Positions 1 through 6,135 are shown, counted from the first letter of the stretch. The stretch: 6,418 nt of DNA from Alphaproteobacteria bacterium (GCA_023269645.1 JAHFPR010000118.1:1-6418), one strand, 5' to 3'. Translations and numbers: made by a program. Notes: generated by a model from the sequence alone, not told the origin.

Positions 1-800
1 GCGAATCCGGTAATCCGCATCAGCGATAACCCCGTAATCGCCACGCGCCGCCCGTTCGCCTGCGCCGCCCGTGCGATGGTATCCACCCGCGCCACGTTGG
101 AGGCAAAAGTAGTCACGCAGACCAACCCGTCAGTGGCGCGGATAAGCTCGGAGATTCCGGTCAGCAGTGTGCCTTCGGAACCGGAATGGCGATCATTGAA
201 TACGTTGGTGGAATCACACACCATCGCCAGCACCCCCTCCTTGCCTATCGAGCGGAGTTTCTTCTCATCCGAGGTCGGCATCACCACCGGGTTGGGATCG
301 AGCTTCCAATCCCCCGTGTGGAAAATCGCACCATGTTCCGTGCGGATAATGATGCCGTTCATTTCGGGGATAGAGTGCGTGATGTGCACCATTTCCAGCG
401 AGAACGGGCCAATATCGAACTTGCTTCCCGGCTCCACGATGGTGATTTTCGCCGCATCGGCCAGGCCTTCCTGCTGCAGCTTGTGCTTCGCCACCATCGC
501 GGTGAAGGGCGTGGCGTAAATCGGGCAGCGCAGGCTATCCCACAGATAACCGACAGAACCCACATGATCCTCATGCGCGTGCGTGAGCACAATGCCAAGG
601 AAATTCTCCCTGTTGGCGTGGACGAAGCTCAGATCCGGCGCGAGCATTTGCACTCCGGGATAAAAATCATCCGCGAACCCCGCCCCCAGATCAATCATCA
701 ACCACTTGCCCTTATAGTGGTACATATTGACATTCATGCCAATTTCATTCGATCCGCCGAGCGGCAGAAAAATAAGGTCGTCTTTTTTATAAGTTGTCAT
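1..800 (-). CDS. rnj: Ribonuclease J, N-terminal part (runs off left edge)
   Basis: RNase J is a metallo-beta-lactamase-fold endo- and 5'-3' exoribonuclease acting in cytoplasmic mRNA turnover and RNA maturation. The window holds 266 complete codons; family members are usually about 550 residues, so the rest of the beta-lactamase/beta-CASP core and the C-terminal domain lie outside. Visible motifs: LGGSNEIGMN near residues 14-23, the zinc-binding signature THAHEDH at 73-79 (HxHxDH), THSIPE at 141-146 supplying the third metal histidine (H142), and HTGDWK at 161-166 with the metal-bridging aspartate D164. CDSTNV follows later, as expected. The start ATG at 800-798 puts the GG motif at the usual distance; an ATG at 810 is out of frame and soon stops. 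No strong ribosome site is visible (a GAG about 12 bases upstream). It is last in the nuoM-nuoN-birA-coaX-rnj order. Not truncated by mutation as far as seen. Confidence 0.95.
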   Translation of the reverse strand, partial: MTTYKKDDLIFLPLGGSNEIGMNVNMYHYKGKWLMIDLGAGFADDFYPGVQMLAPDLSFVHANRENFLGIVLTHAHEDHVGSVGYLWDSLRCPIYATPFTAMVAKHKLQQEGLADAAKITIVEPGSKFDIGPFSLEMVHITHSIPEMNGIIIRTEHGAIFHTGDWKLDPNPVVMPTSDEKKLRSIGKEGVLAMVCDSTNVFNDRHSGSEGTLLTGISELIRATDGLVCVTTFASNVARVDTIARAAQANGRRVAITGLSLMRITGF

Positions 801-827
801 GATTTGCCATTTACTCAAGGTTATGGC

Positions 828-936
828 CGTCATGCCCTGAATTTGCGTAGCAAATTCTAGGGGCATCCATCTCACCGCAAATTCGTGGAAAGTATGGATC
901 GCCCTAGAATCCGCTACGCGGATTCAGGCGATGACG
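828..936. repeat. Two-hairpin palindromic element, copy 1
   Basis: Two 43-bp arms (828-870 and 894-936) form an imperfect inverted repeat, with 35 of 43 positions matching when one arm is reverse-complemented, separated by a 23-bp spacer. Each arm is also a hairpin by itself: left arm, ATGCCC with GGGCAT around GAATTTGC-GTA-GCAAATTC; right arm, ATCGCC with GGCGAT around GAATCCGC-TAC-GCGGATTC. The ends read CGTCAT and ATGACG. It fills most of the gap between rnj and the GIY-YIG gene and ends 4 bases before the latter's stop codon. The same arms recur at 2976-3102. No U-run follows on the transcribed strand, so it is not a standard terminator. Resembles the GTCAT-type dispersed palindromes of many proteobacteria (from memory). 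Confidence 0.93.
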
Positions 937-940
937 GGTT

Positions 941-1231
941 TTAGTGATTTAAGGTTTCGTATAGGTCATTCCATTCGGGATTGTTTTTCTCTATCAGTTT
1001 TATTTTCGCTTCTCTGCGATATTTTTTCAGCCGTTTCTCACGCTTTATAGCGTTTTCCGCGTCCTCATACACTTCATAATACACCAGAATATGTACTCCG
1101 TATTTTTTTGTAAAACCCTGAAACGCTCCCACCTTATGCTGCCATATTCGCTTAGGGAGAAGGGAAGTTACACCGATATAAAGCGTACCGTATTTTTTAC
1201 TGGCAAGAATATACACATAAAACTGCTTCAT
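941..1231 (-). CDS. Small GIY-YIG nuclease-domain protein (YhbQ/UPF0213-like)
   Basis: A 96-residue protein made almost entirely of one GIY-YIG domain. YVYIL (residues 5-9) and LYIGVT (17-22) are the GIY and YIG strands, R28 in KRIWQH fits the catalytic arginine, and E65 in IKREKRL fits the metal-binding glutamate. The ending NPEWNDLY (84-91) is typical of this small family. Related proteins have DNA-nicking or endonuclease folds; the cellular role of this subfamily is not well established and no target is visible here. I chose ATG at 1231-1229 because MKQFYVYIL matches the usual family N-terminus; the frame is open up to a TTG at 1264, but that adds 11 atypical residues. No clear ribosome site precedes the ATG. 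GC is about 38% by hand count, far below its neighbours, and it lies between coaX and rnj with palindromic repeats on both sides, suggesting later arrival. Confidence 0.88.
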   Translation of the reverse strand: MKQFYVYILASKKYGTLYIGVTSLLPKRIWQHKVGAFQGFTKKYGVHILVYYEVYEDAENAIKREKRLKKYRREAKIKLIEKNNPEWNDLYETLNH

Positions 1232-1280
1232 ATTCAAGTATTTATATGGGCGAGATACTATCAAAGTTTTATAAATTTTA

Positions 1281-1319
1281 CGTCATGCCCTGGAATCCGC
1301 CACGAGGAAGGCGATGACG
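1281..1319. repeat. Deleted copy of the two-hairpin palindromic element (copy 3)
   Basis: The left end CGTCATGCCCTGGAAT matches the left end of the element at 828, and the right end GGCGATGACGG matches its right end. The roughly 70 bp between are missing, leaving 39 bp. The outer six bases CGTCAT/ATGACG still pair, but the next two positions (GC against CG) do not, just as expected if the outer ends of a copy-1-like element were joined. It ends 2 bases before the coaX stop codon (TAA, 1322-1324 on the plus strand). Confidence 0.75.
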
Positions 1320-1321
1320 GT

Positions 1322-2095
1322 TTATGCTTTATTCATCTTATAAATCAAATGTAGTCCCTTAATCGTCAACTCTTCGTCCACGTGGGTGATGGCGGGCGTA
1401 TCCCCGGAGAAAAGCGGCACGAGACCACCAGTCGCCACAGTCGGCATCTCCATCTGCTTCATCTCCTTCCGGATGCGCTCCACAATACCCTCAATCAGCC
1501 CCACATAGCCATAGTAAATTCCCGCCTGCATTGCGGAAACCGTAGATTTCCCGATTACCTTGTGCGGCCTCTCCACGCTCACCTCCGGAAGTTTCGCCGC
1601 CGCCGCATGGAGTGCGTCCATCGAAAGATTGATGCCCGGAGCGATGAGACCGCCGATATAATCCCCGTCCTCATTCACCACATCGAAGGTCGTCGCCGTG
1701 CCGAAATCAATCACGATACACGCCGCGCGGTACGCCTGATACGCCGCCACCGCATTTACCAGCCTGTCCGCGCCCACTTCCCCCGGCGTATCCGTCAGCA
1801 CCTTGATGCCCAGCTTCACGCCCTTATCCCCCACCACCATCGGCGTGGCCTGGAAATACTGGCTGCAGAATCGCTCCAGCGCACGCATATTCTGCGGCAC
1901 GACGCTGGAAACAATCACGTCCTTCACATCGGAAAACGTAAGACCCTGCATCTCCATCATCCCGGAAAGCAGGATGGCGTATTCATCCTCCGTGCGTCGC
2001 GTGTCCGTGGAAATACGCCACTTTCCGCACAGTTCATCGCCATTAAAGATAGCGAAAACGATATTGGTATTGCCCACGTCTACTGCAAGGAGCAT
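1322..2095 (-). CDS. coaX: Type III pantothenate kinase
   Basis: CoaX phosphorylates pantothenate to 4'-phosphopantothenate, the first step of coenzyme A synthesis; the type III enzyme has an ASKHA (actin-like) fold, is cytoplasmic, and is not feedback-inhibited by CoA in characterised members. The protein is 257 residues, the normal length. Motifs: DVGNTN at 6-11 (phosphate-binding loop), GADRLVNA at 108-115 with the catalytic-type aspartate D110, DFGTATTFD at 130-138 (second phosphate motif), then GGLIAPGI and a C-terminal TGGL. The start is ATG 2095-2093: an AAGGA lies 5 bases upstream (2101-2105) and the protein then begins MLLAVDVGNTN as in the family. The frame is open upstream to 2122, but those extra residues come from the repeat at 2109-2176. 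The stop abuts the 39-bp palindrome remnant. Downstream of birA in the same direction, likely the same transcript. Confidence 0.96.
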   Translation of the reverse strand: MLLAVDVGNTNIVFAIFNGDELCGKWRISTDTRRTEDEYAILLSGMMEMQGLTFSDVKDVIVSSVVPQNMRALERFCSQYFQATPMVVGDKGVKLGIKVLTDTPGEVGADRLVNAVAAYQAYRAACIVIDFGTATTFDVVNEDGDYIGGLIAPGINLSMDALHAAAAKLPEVSVERPHKVIGKSTVSAMQAGIYYGYVGLIEGIVERIRKEMKQMEMPTVATGGLVPLFSGDTPAITHVDEELTIKGLHLIYKMNKA

Positions 2096-2100
2096 AGCTT

Positions 2101-2105
2101 TCCTT
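2101..2105 (-). promoter_or_regulatory. Ribosome binding site of coaX
   Basis: AAGGA on the minus strand, 5 bases before the ATG at 2095. It decides the start, excluding the upstream in-frame extension that would begin at 2122. Confidence 0.8.
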
Positions 2106-2108
2106 TTT

Positions 2109-2176
2109 AGTGCAGGTGGCAAGTGTAAGTGACAAGTGTTCAGAATTACTTGCTACTTGCACGTGCTGCTTGCACT
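2109..2176. repeat. Imperfect 29-bp inverted repeat at the birA-coaX junction
   Basis: Arms 2109-2137 and 2148-2176 match at 22 of 29 positions when one is reverse-complemented, with a 10-base loop. The arms are built from degenerate 7-base units of the CACTTGC/GCAAGTG kind. Five of the seven mismatches would be G-U pairs in plus-strand RNA but C-A in the minus-strand transcript. The right arm covers the last codons and stop of birA, so the BirA tail residues SASSTCK are encoded by repeat DNA. Not related in sequence to the CGTCAT elements. Confidence 0.72.
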
Positions 2177-2968
2177 CATTAAAAACACATCGCCGGCGGC
2201 AACCGCCCGCGTTTCATCATTTTCCAACCGGAGGAGCAACGCCCCGTCCTCACGCATCCCGATAAATATCCCGCGCAGGGTGTGGTTCGGAAGCCGCACT
2301 TCCACCGCTTTATTTATACCATCAGCGTGGCGCAGCCACGCTGCACAAACAACCGCGAATCCATCGCGCCGCCACGCTTCATACCATTGTTTGAACGCAG
2401 TAGCAAACTGTTCCAGCAGTGCCTCCGGGGTAAGGTTTATCCCCTCCGCCGCAAGGTGGGTAGCAGGATGCATGACATTTTCCGGATGTGATGCCAGGTT
2501 GATGCCCACGCCGATCGCCACCCATCGCTTATCCCCCGACATTCCGGATTCCAGAAGGATTCCACCCGCTTTTCTGCCCTTCAGCAGCAGATCGTTCGGC
2601 CATTTGAAATGTATGTCATCCTGAGCCAAAAGCGAAGGATCTCCCGCCACTTGAGATCCTTCGCTATGCTCAGGATGACAAGTGCTTCGCTCAGGATGAC
2701 AAGCATCCCTCGCCGCCAGTGCCGCCACGAAGGAAAGCTGCGGCAGGGTTTCCATCAGCACATCCGGATAAAGCAGCAGAGTCGTGTAAAAATTCCCCGG
2801 TTCGGAAATCCATTCCCGGTCATAACGCCCGCGCCCGGAAGTCTGCCTTTTCGCCCATACCAGAAGTGTTTGATTATGCTCCAGCGATTCCGCCAGCTTC
2901 CGCGCTTCCGCGCTGGTGCTGCCGATAACCTCATACTCGCGCAGGACATATCCTTCCGGCAGCTTCAT
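2153..2968 (-). CDS. birA: Biotin--[acetyl-CoA-carboxylase] ligase, with an in-frame repeat insertion
   Basis: BirA activates biotin with ATP to biotinyl-AMP and transfers it to a lysine of biotin-dependent carboxylases. At 271 residues it starts directly with the catalytic domain: there is no N-terminal helix-turn-helix, so it should not act as a repressor. Motifs (ATG numbering): GSTSAEA at 16-22, SGRGRYDREW at 44-53 (biotinyl-AMP loop), KWPND at 122-126, GRKAGGIL at 131-138 with the likely active-site lysine K133, and GVGIN at 153-157. Residues about 90-118 (CHPERS-T-CHPEHS and onward) are encoded by a palindromic repeat at 2614-2703 and have no counterpart in normal BirA; they lie between the AALAARDA helix and the KWPND strand. 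All catalytic motifs survive, so the enzyme may be active. The start is ATG 2968 or GTG 2971; I prefer ATG. The leader is the CGTCAT element, and no good ribosome site is seen. Confidence 0.94.
   Translation of the reverse strand: MKLPEGYVLREYEVIGSTSAEARKLAESLEHNQTLLVWAKRQTSGRGRYDREWISEPGNFYTTLLLYPDVLMETLPQLSFVAALAARDACHPERSTCHPEHSEGSQVAGDPSLLAQDDIHFKWPNDLLLKGRKAGGILLESGMSGDKRWVAIGVGINLASHPENVMHPATHLAAEGINLTPEALLEQFATAFKQWYEAWRRDGFAVVCAAWLRHADGINKAVEVRLPNHTLRGIFIGMREDGALLLRLENDETRAVAAGDVFLMSASSTCK
2614..2703. repeat. Palindromic repeat inserted in frame within birA
   Basis: The arms 2614-2643 and 2653-2680 pair: TGTCATCCTGAGC and GCGAAGGATCTC on the left are matched by the reverse complement on the right, with only the few bases in the middle of each arm differing. 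The last 15 bases of the right arm, GCTCAGGATGACAAG, recur 21 bases on (2668-2682 and 2689-2703), giving the duplicated CHPERS/CHPEHS heptads. The total is about 90 bp, divisible by three, with no stop in the birA frame. The TCATCCTGAGC-GAAGGATCT type is a repeat word known from many bacterial genomes (from memory). Confidence 0.9.
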
Positions 2969-3126
2969 CACAATTCGTCATCGCCTGAATCGCATAGCGA
3001 TTCTAGGGCGATCCACCCGCGCGCGTTGCGCGCAAAATAATGATGTGCAGCAAGTATGGATTCCCCTAGAATTTTTCCTTCGGAAAAATTCAGGGAATGA
3101 CGAGTGCCGGAAATAATTTTTTTCAT
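2968..3126 (-). CDS. Possible 52-codon ORF reading through the palindromic element
   Basis: Between nuoN and birA a frame opens at ATG 3126-3124, 4 bases after the nuoN stop (GAAG directly precedes the ATG), and ends with TGA at 2970-2968, sharing its A with the birA ATG (TGATG). The product would begin MKKIISGTRHSLNFSEGK and end GDDEL. All but the first eight or so residues are encoded by the palindrome, and I recognise no domain. It could serve to couple birA translation to nuoN, or simply be an open frame left by the repeat. No protein evidence; low confidence. Confidence 0.2.
   Translation of the reverse strand: MKKIISGTRHSLNFSEGKILGESILAAHHYFARNARGWIALESLCDSGDDEL
2976..3102. repeat. Two-hairpin palindromic element, copy 2
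   Basis: Same architecture as 828-936. The left arm (2976-3015) folds as ATCGCC/GGCGAT around GAATCGC-ATA-GCGATTC; the right arm (3056-3102) as ATTCCC/GGGAAT around GAATTTTTCC-TTC-GGAAAAATTC. The 40-bp spacer holds a third small hairpin, GCGCGC-GTT-GCGCGC (3019-3033), and ends AGT before ATGGA as in copy 1. It fills nearly all of the nuoN-birA gap, ending 5 bases before the GTG candidate and 8 bases before the ATG start of birA, so it forms the birA leader. Confidence 0.92.
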
Positions 3127-3130
3127 CTTC

Positions 3131-4627
3131 TTACAGCAGGCTTTGCGCTGCGGCTTTAGCAGCTTCGAGTAACGGTGTCGGGAAGATGCAGAATGCGACG
3201 TTAAACACGCCGGTAACCCCAATCACCAGCCGCATGGCGATACTTATCTCCCCATCCAGCGGTTGCTTGAGTTTTGCATCGGCGAGGCTGTCGAAATACA
3301 TCACCTTCACCACCCGCAGATAATAATACGCTCCCACCACGCTGGTGAGCACACCGATAATCACCATGCTGAACAGCCCCGCCTTGATGGCCGCCTGGAA
3401 CACAAACAGCTTGCCAAAAAACCCTGCCAGCGGCGGGATGCCTGCCATCGAAAGCATCAGTGCTGCCAACGCCGCCGCATAAAGCGGATGATCCTTCGCC
3501 AACCCGGAAAGGTCGGAGATTTTCTCCACGTGAACGCCGCCGCGCTTCATCAGGATGATGCAGGCGAACGTGCCGATATTCATCACCACGTAAATGAAGC
3601 TATAAATCGCAACCGCCTGAATGCCGCTAACCGCCTTGGTTCCGCCCATCCACGCCGCCGCCAGCCCCATCAGCAGGAAGCCCATATGCGCGATGGAGCT
3701 ATAGGCCATCAGACGCTTGATGTTGCTCTGCCGGAGCGCGCCGAACGCACCCACGATCATCGAGGCCACCGCAACGAACATCACCACCTGTTCCCACTGG
3801 AAGGCAAGCCCGCCAAACGGATGCATCGCCACGCGCACGAACAGCGCAACCGCCGCAATTTTGGGCGCGCTGGCAAAAAACGCCGTCACCGGTTTCGGCG
3901 CGCCTTCATACACATCCGGTGCCCACATATGGAATGGCACGGCGGAAAGTTTGAAGCACAAGCCCACCAGCACCAGAATAACACCGAGCAACAGCCCCGG
4001 CGGAAGCTGCTTCACCACCTGCGGATTGCCGTAAGCCTGCGCGAGCACGGTAAAATTCGTCGTGCCGGAGAAGCCATACACCAACGAAGCTCCGTATAGC
4101 AGAATCCCCGATGAAAGCGCGCCCAGCATAAAATATTTCAGCCCGGCCTCCGCACCTTTTTCGGAATCGCGCTCGATGGAAGTCAGCACATAAAGCGCAA
4201 GGCTCTGCAACTCCAGCCCCATATAAAGCGACATCATGTCATTGGCGGAAATCATCACCATCATCCCCGCCACCGAAAGCAGGATCAGCACCGGATATTC
4301 AAAGCGCAGGTGCTTTTCCTTTCCTGAATAATCCAGCGAAATCAGCAGCACACCCATCGAAGCACCCAGCACCAGCAGCTTGAAGAATATCGTGAACCTG
4401 TCGGAAACGAACAGGCCATTCAGTGCCACCTCGCTCCCCGGATTCATCCTGGCCACGTGCCATATCACCAGTGCCAGCACGATGATCGCCACAATGGAAA
4501 TATAGGCGAATACATTGCCTTTTTCCTCCTTGCGGCACACCCCGGCAACAAGCAGCAGCAATGCCGCGCAGAGTACGGATACTTCAGGAATAATCACCGA
4601 CGAAAATCCAAATATTTCAAACATCAT
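3131..4627 (-). CDS. nuoN: NADH-quinone oxidoreductase subunit N
   Basis: NuoN is one of three antiporter-like, proton-translocating membrane subunits of respiratory complex I. At 498 residues it has the usual size, and it is hydrophobic throughout with the expected set of about 14 membrane helices. Key residues of the proton path are visible: E139 in GLELQSLALYVL (helix 5), K164 in AGLKYFMLG, K226 in CFKLSAVPFHMWAPD (the broken helix 7), K256 in SAPKIAAV, and K406 in GFFGKLFVF. These correspond, by my alignment from memory, to E. coli E133, K158, K217, K247 and K395. IKRLMAYSSIAHMG at 303-316 is the family hallmark. The start ATG at 4627 overlaps the nuoM stop (ATGA), with GGAGG 6 bases upstream inside nuoM; a second ATG follows at 4624. 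Intact. Translation is probably coupled to nuoM. Confidence 0.97.
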   Translation of the reverse strand: MMFEIFGFSSVIIPEVSVLCAALLLLVAGVCRKEEKGNVFAYISIVAIIVLALVIWHVARMNPGSEVALNGLFVSDRFTIFFKLLVLGASMGVLLISLDYSGKEKHLRFEYPVLILLSVAGMMVMISANDMMSLYMGLELQSLALYVLTSIERDSEKGAEAGLKYFMLGALSSGILLYGASLVYGFSGTTNFTVLAQAYGNPQVVKQLPPGLLLGVILVLVGLCFKLSAVPFHMWAPDVYEGAPKPVTAFFASAPKIAAVALFVRVAMHPFGGLAFQWEQVVMFVAVASMIVGAFGALRQSNIKRLMAYSSIAHMGFLLMGLAAAWMGGTKAVSGIQAVAIYSFIYVVMNIGTFACIILMKRGGVHVEKISDLSGLAKDHPLYAAALAALMLSMAGIPPLAGFFGKLFVFQAAIKAGLFSMVIIGVLTSVVGAYYYLRVVKVMYFDSLADAKLKQPLDGEISIAMRLVIGVTGVFNVAFCIFPTPLLEAAKAAAQSLL

Positions 4628-6135
4628 TCCTGGCCTCCCGCCGCTTGCCGTAAGGGCGTTATCTGTTCCATCAGATGCGCCACCGATACGTGCAGCGGCT
4701 TCAGAATGAGATCCGGCGCAATGCCATAGAGAATCACCAGAATGGCGAGCGGCAACAACATCAGGATTTCATGGCATTCCAGATCCGGAAGCACCTTCAA
4801 CTCCTTGCTTCCCGCCACGCCGAACACCACGCGCTTGTAGAGCCAAAGCATATAGGTCGCCCCCAGAATCGCGCCCAGTGCCGCCAGCGCAGTGACCGTC
4901 GTGTTCACCTGATACGTTCCCGCCAGCACCAGGAATTCCCCCACGAAACCCGTGGTCGCGGGCAGGCCGATGGAGGCCATTGTGAACAGCATGAAATAAA
5001 GCGCATAGCGCGGCATCGGCTCCACCAACCCGCCGAATTTAGCGATTTCCTTGGTGTGCATCCGGTCATACAGCACACCAACGCAGATAAACAGTGCCGC
5101 CGAAACAATCCCGTGGCTGAGCATCTGGAAGATCGAACCCTCAATACCCAGCGTGGTGAACGTGAAAATCCCGATCGTCACCAGCCCCATATGCGCGATA
5201 GAGGAATAGGCGATCAGCTTTTTCATGTCCTTCTGCATCAGTGCCACCAGCGAGGTGTAGATCACCGCGATCACGCTGAGGCCAAACACCAGCCCGGCGA
5301 ATTCATGCGATGCCGCCGGCATCATCGGCAGCGAGAACCGCAGGAACCCATACCCGCCGAGCTTCAGCAAAATGCCCGCAAGGATCACGGAACCCGCCGT
5401 GGGTGCTTGCACGTGCGCATCGGGCAACCAGGTATGCACCGGCCACATGGGGATTTTCACGGCGAATGAAGCAAAGAACGCCAGCCACAGAATTTCCTGT
5501 ATTTCTTCCGGGAAGGTGCGCACTTTTTCCATCAGCACGGGAATATCCGTCGTGCCTGTCTGGAAATAGATATAGAGCAGTGCCAGCAGCAACAGCACGG
5601 AACCGAGCAGCGTATAGAGGAAAAACTTATAGGCCGCATAGACACGGTTTTCGCCGCCCCACACGCCGATAATCAGGTACATCGGGATGAGCGACCCCTC
5701 GAAGAAGAAATAGAACAGCATGAAGTCGAGCGAGCAGAACACGCCGAGCACCAGCGTTTCCAGCATCAGGAACGCGATCATGTATTCGCGCAGCTGGTGG
5801 TCAATCGCCTTCCAGCCTGCGAGGATGCAGATGGGCAGCAGCAGTGTGGTCAGCAGCACGAAAAACAGCGAAATCCCGTCAATACCGAGATGGTAGGAAA
5901 TATTATAGCCCGCCATCCAGCTGTATTTTTCCTCAAACTGGAACGCAGCGGTGGTGCTGTCAAACCCGGTCAGCAGCTTCAGCGAAATCAGGAATTCAAT
6001 GATGGTGAGGATGAGCGCGAACCAGCGCACCCTGTTCGCCGAATGCTCATGTTTTCCGCCGCCGTTAAGCAGCAGAAACACCGCGCCCGCCAGCGGCAGG
6101 AAAACGATAATGGAAAGTAAGGGTAAGTGTGGCAT
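4624..6135 (-). CDS. nuoM: NADH-quinone oxidoreductase subunit M
   Basis: NuoM is a proton-pumping membrane subunit of complex I, related to NuoL, NuoN and Mrp antiporters. The 503 residues match the family length. Proton-path residues are visible: E146 in FFFEGSLIPMYLIIGVWGG (helix 5), K227 in FAVKIPMWPVHTWLPDAH (broken helix 7), K258 in GILLKLGGYG, H341 in LSHGIVSA, and E400 in GFVGEFLVLAG (helix 12), equivalent by my reckoning to E. coli E144, K234, K265 and E407. KKLIAYSSIAHMG at 305-317 is the family hallmark. The start is ATG 6135-6133; an in-frame TAA lies two codons upstream, so no longer form is possible. Only a weak GGAT precedes it. The start overlaps (TAATG) the stop of another reading frame at 6135-6278, suggesting coupled translation. 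nuoL, normally directly upstream, is not in the 283 bases shown. Confidence 0.97.
   Translation of the reverse strand: MPHLPLLSIIVFLPLAGAVFLLLNGGGKHEHSANRVRWFALILTIIEFLISLKLLTGFDSTTAAFQFEEKYSWMAGYNISYHLGIDGISLFFVLLTTLLLPICILAGWKAIDHQLREYMIAFLMLETLVLGVFCSLDFMLFYFFFEGSLIPMYLIIGVWGGENRVYAAYKFFLYTLLGSVLLLLALLYIYFQTGTTDIPVLMEKVRTFPEEIQEILWLAFFASFAVKIPMWPVHTWLPDAHVQAPTAGSVILAGILLKLGGYGFLRFSLPMMPAASHEFAGLVFGLSVIAVIYTSLVALMQKDMKKLIAYSSIAHMGLVTIGIFTFTTLGIEGSIFQMLSHGIVSAALFICVGVLYDRMHTKEIAKFGGLVEPMPRYALYFMLFTMASIGLPATTGFVGEFLVLAGTYQVNTTVTALAALGAILGATYMLWLYKRVVFGVAGSKELKVLPDLECHEILMLLPLAILVILYGIAPDLILKPLHVSVAHLMEQITPLRQAAGGQE
4634..4638 (-). promoter_or_regulatory. Ribosome binding site of nuoN inside the nuoM 3' end
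   Basis: GGAGG on the minus strand, 6 bases before the ATG at 4627. It supports initiation at the ATGA overlap with the nuoM stop codon. Confidence 0.75.

Noticed and set aside
828..936. Rho-independent terminator between the GIY-YIG gene and rnj
   Set aside because: The hairpins are strong, but no run of U follows on the minus strand, and the same structure lies before birA where termination would cut the operon.
1232..1264. Upstream TTG start for the GIY-YIG gene at 1264
   Set aside because: It would add 11 residues not seen in the family, while MKQFYVYIL at 1231 is the usual N-terminus.
1232..1280. Promoter for the GIY-YIG gene (TTGATA with TATAAA)
   Set aside because: The two boxes are only 12 bases apart, too close for a sigma-70 type promoter; AT-richness alone can produce such words.
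2096..2122. N-terminal extension of CoaX from 2122
   Set aside because: The extension is encoded by the inverted repeat and lies upstream of a well-placed AAGGA for the ATG at 2095.
828..3102. CRISPR array
   Set aside because: The repeats are few, palindromic, of unequal length and separated by whole genes; there is no regular repeat-spacer pattern.
3263..4099. Long plus-strand open frames opposite nuoN, nuoM and coaX
   Set aside because: The histidine- and arginine-rich translations are typical antisense shadows of GC-rich membrane-protein genes, with no recognisable domain.
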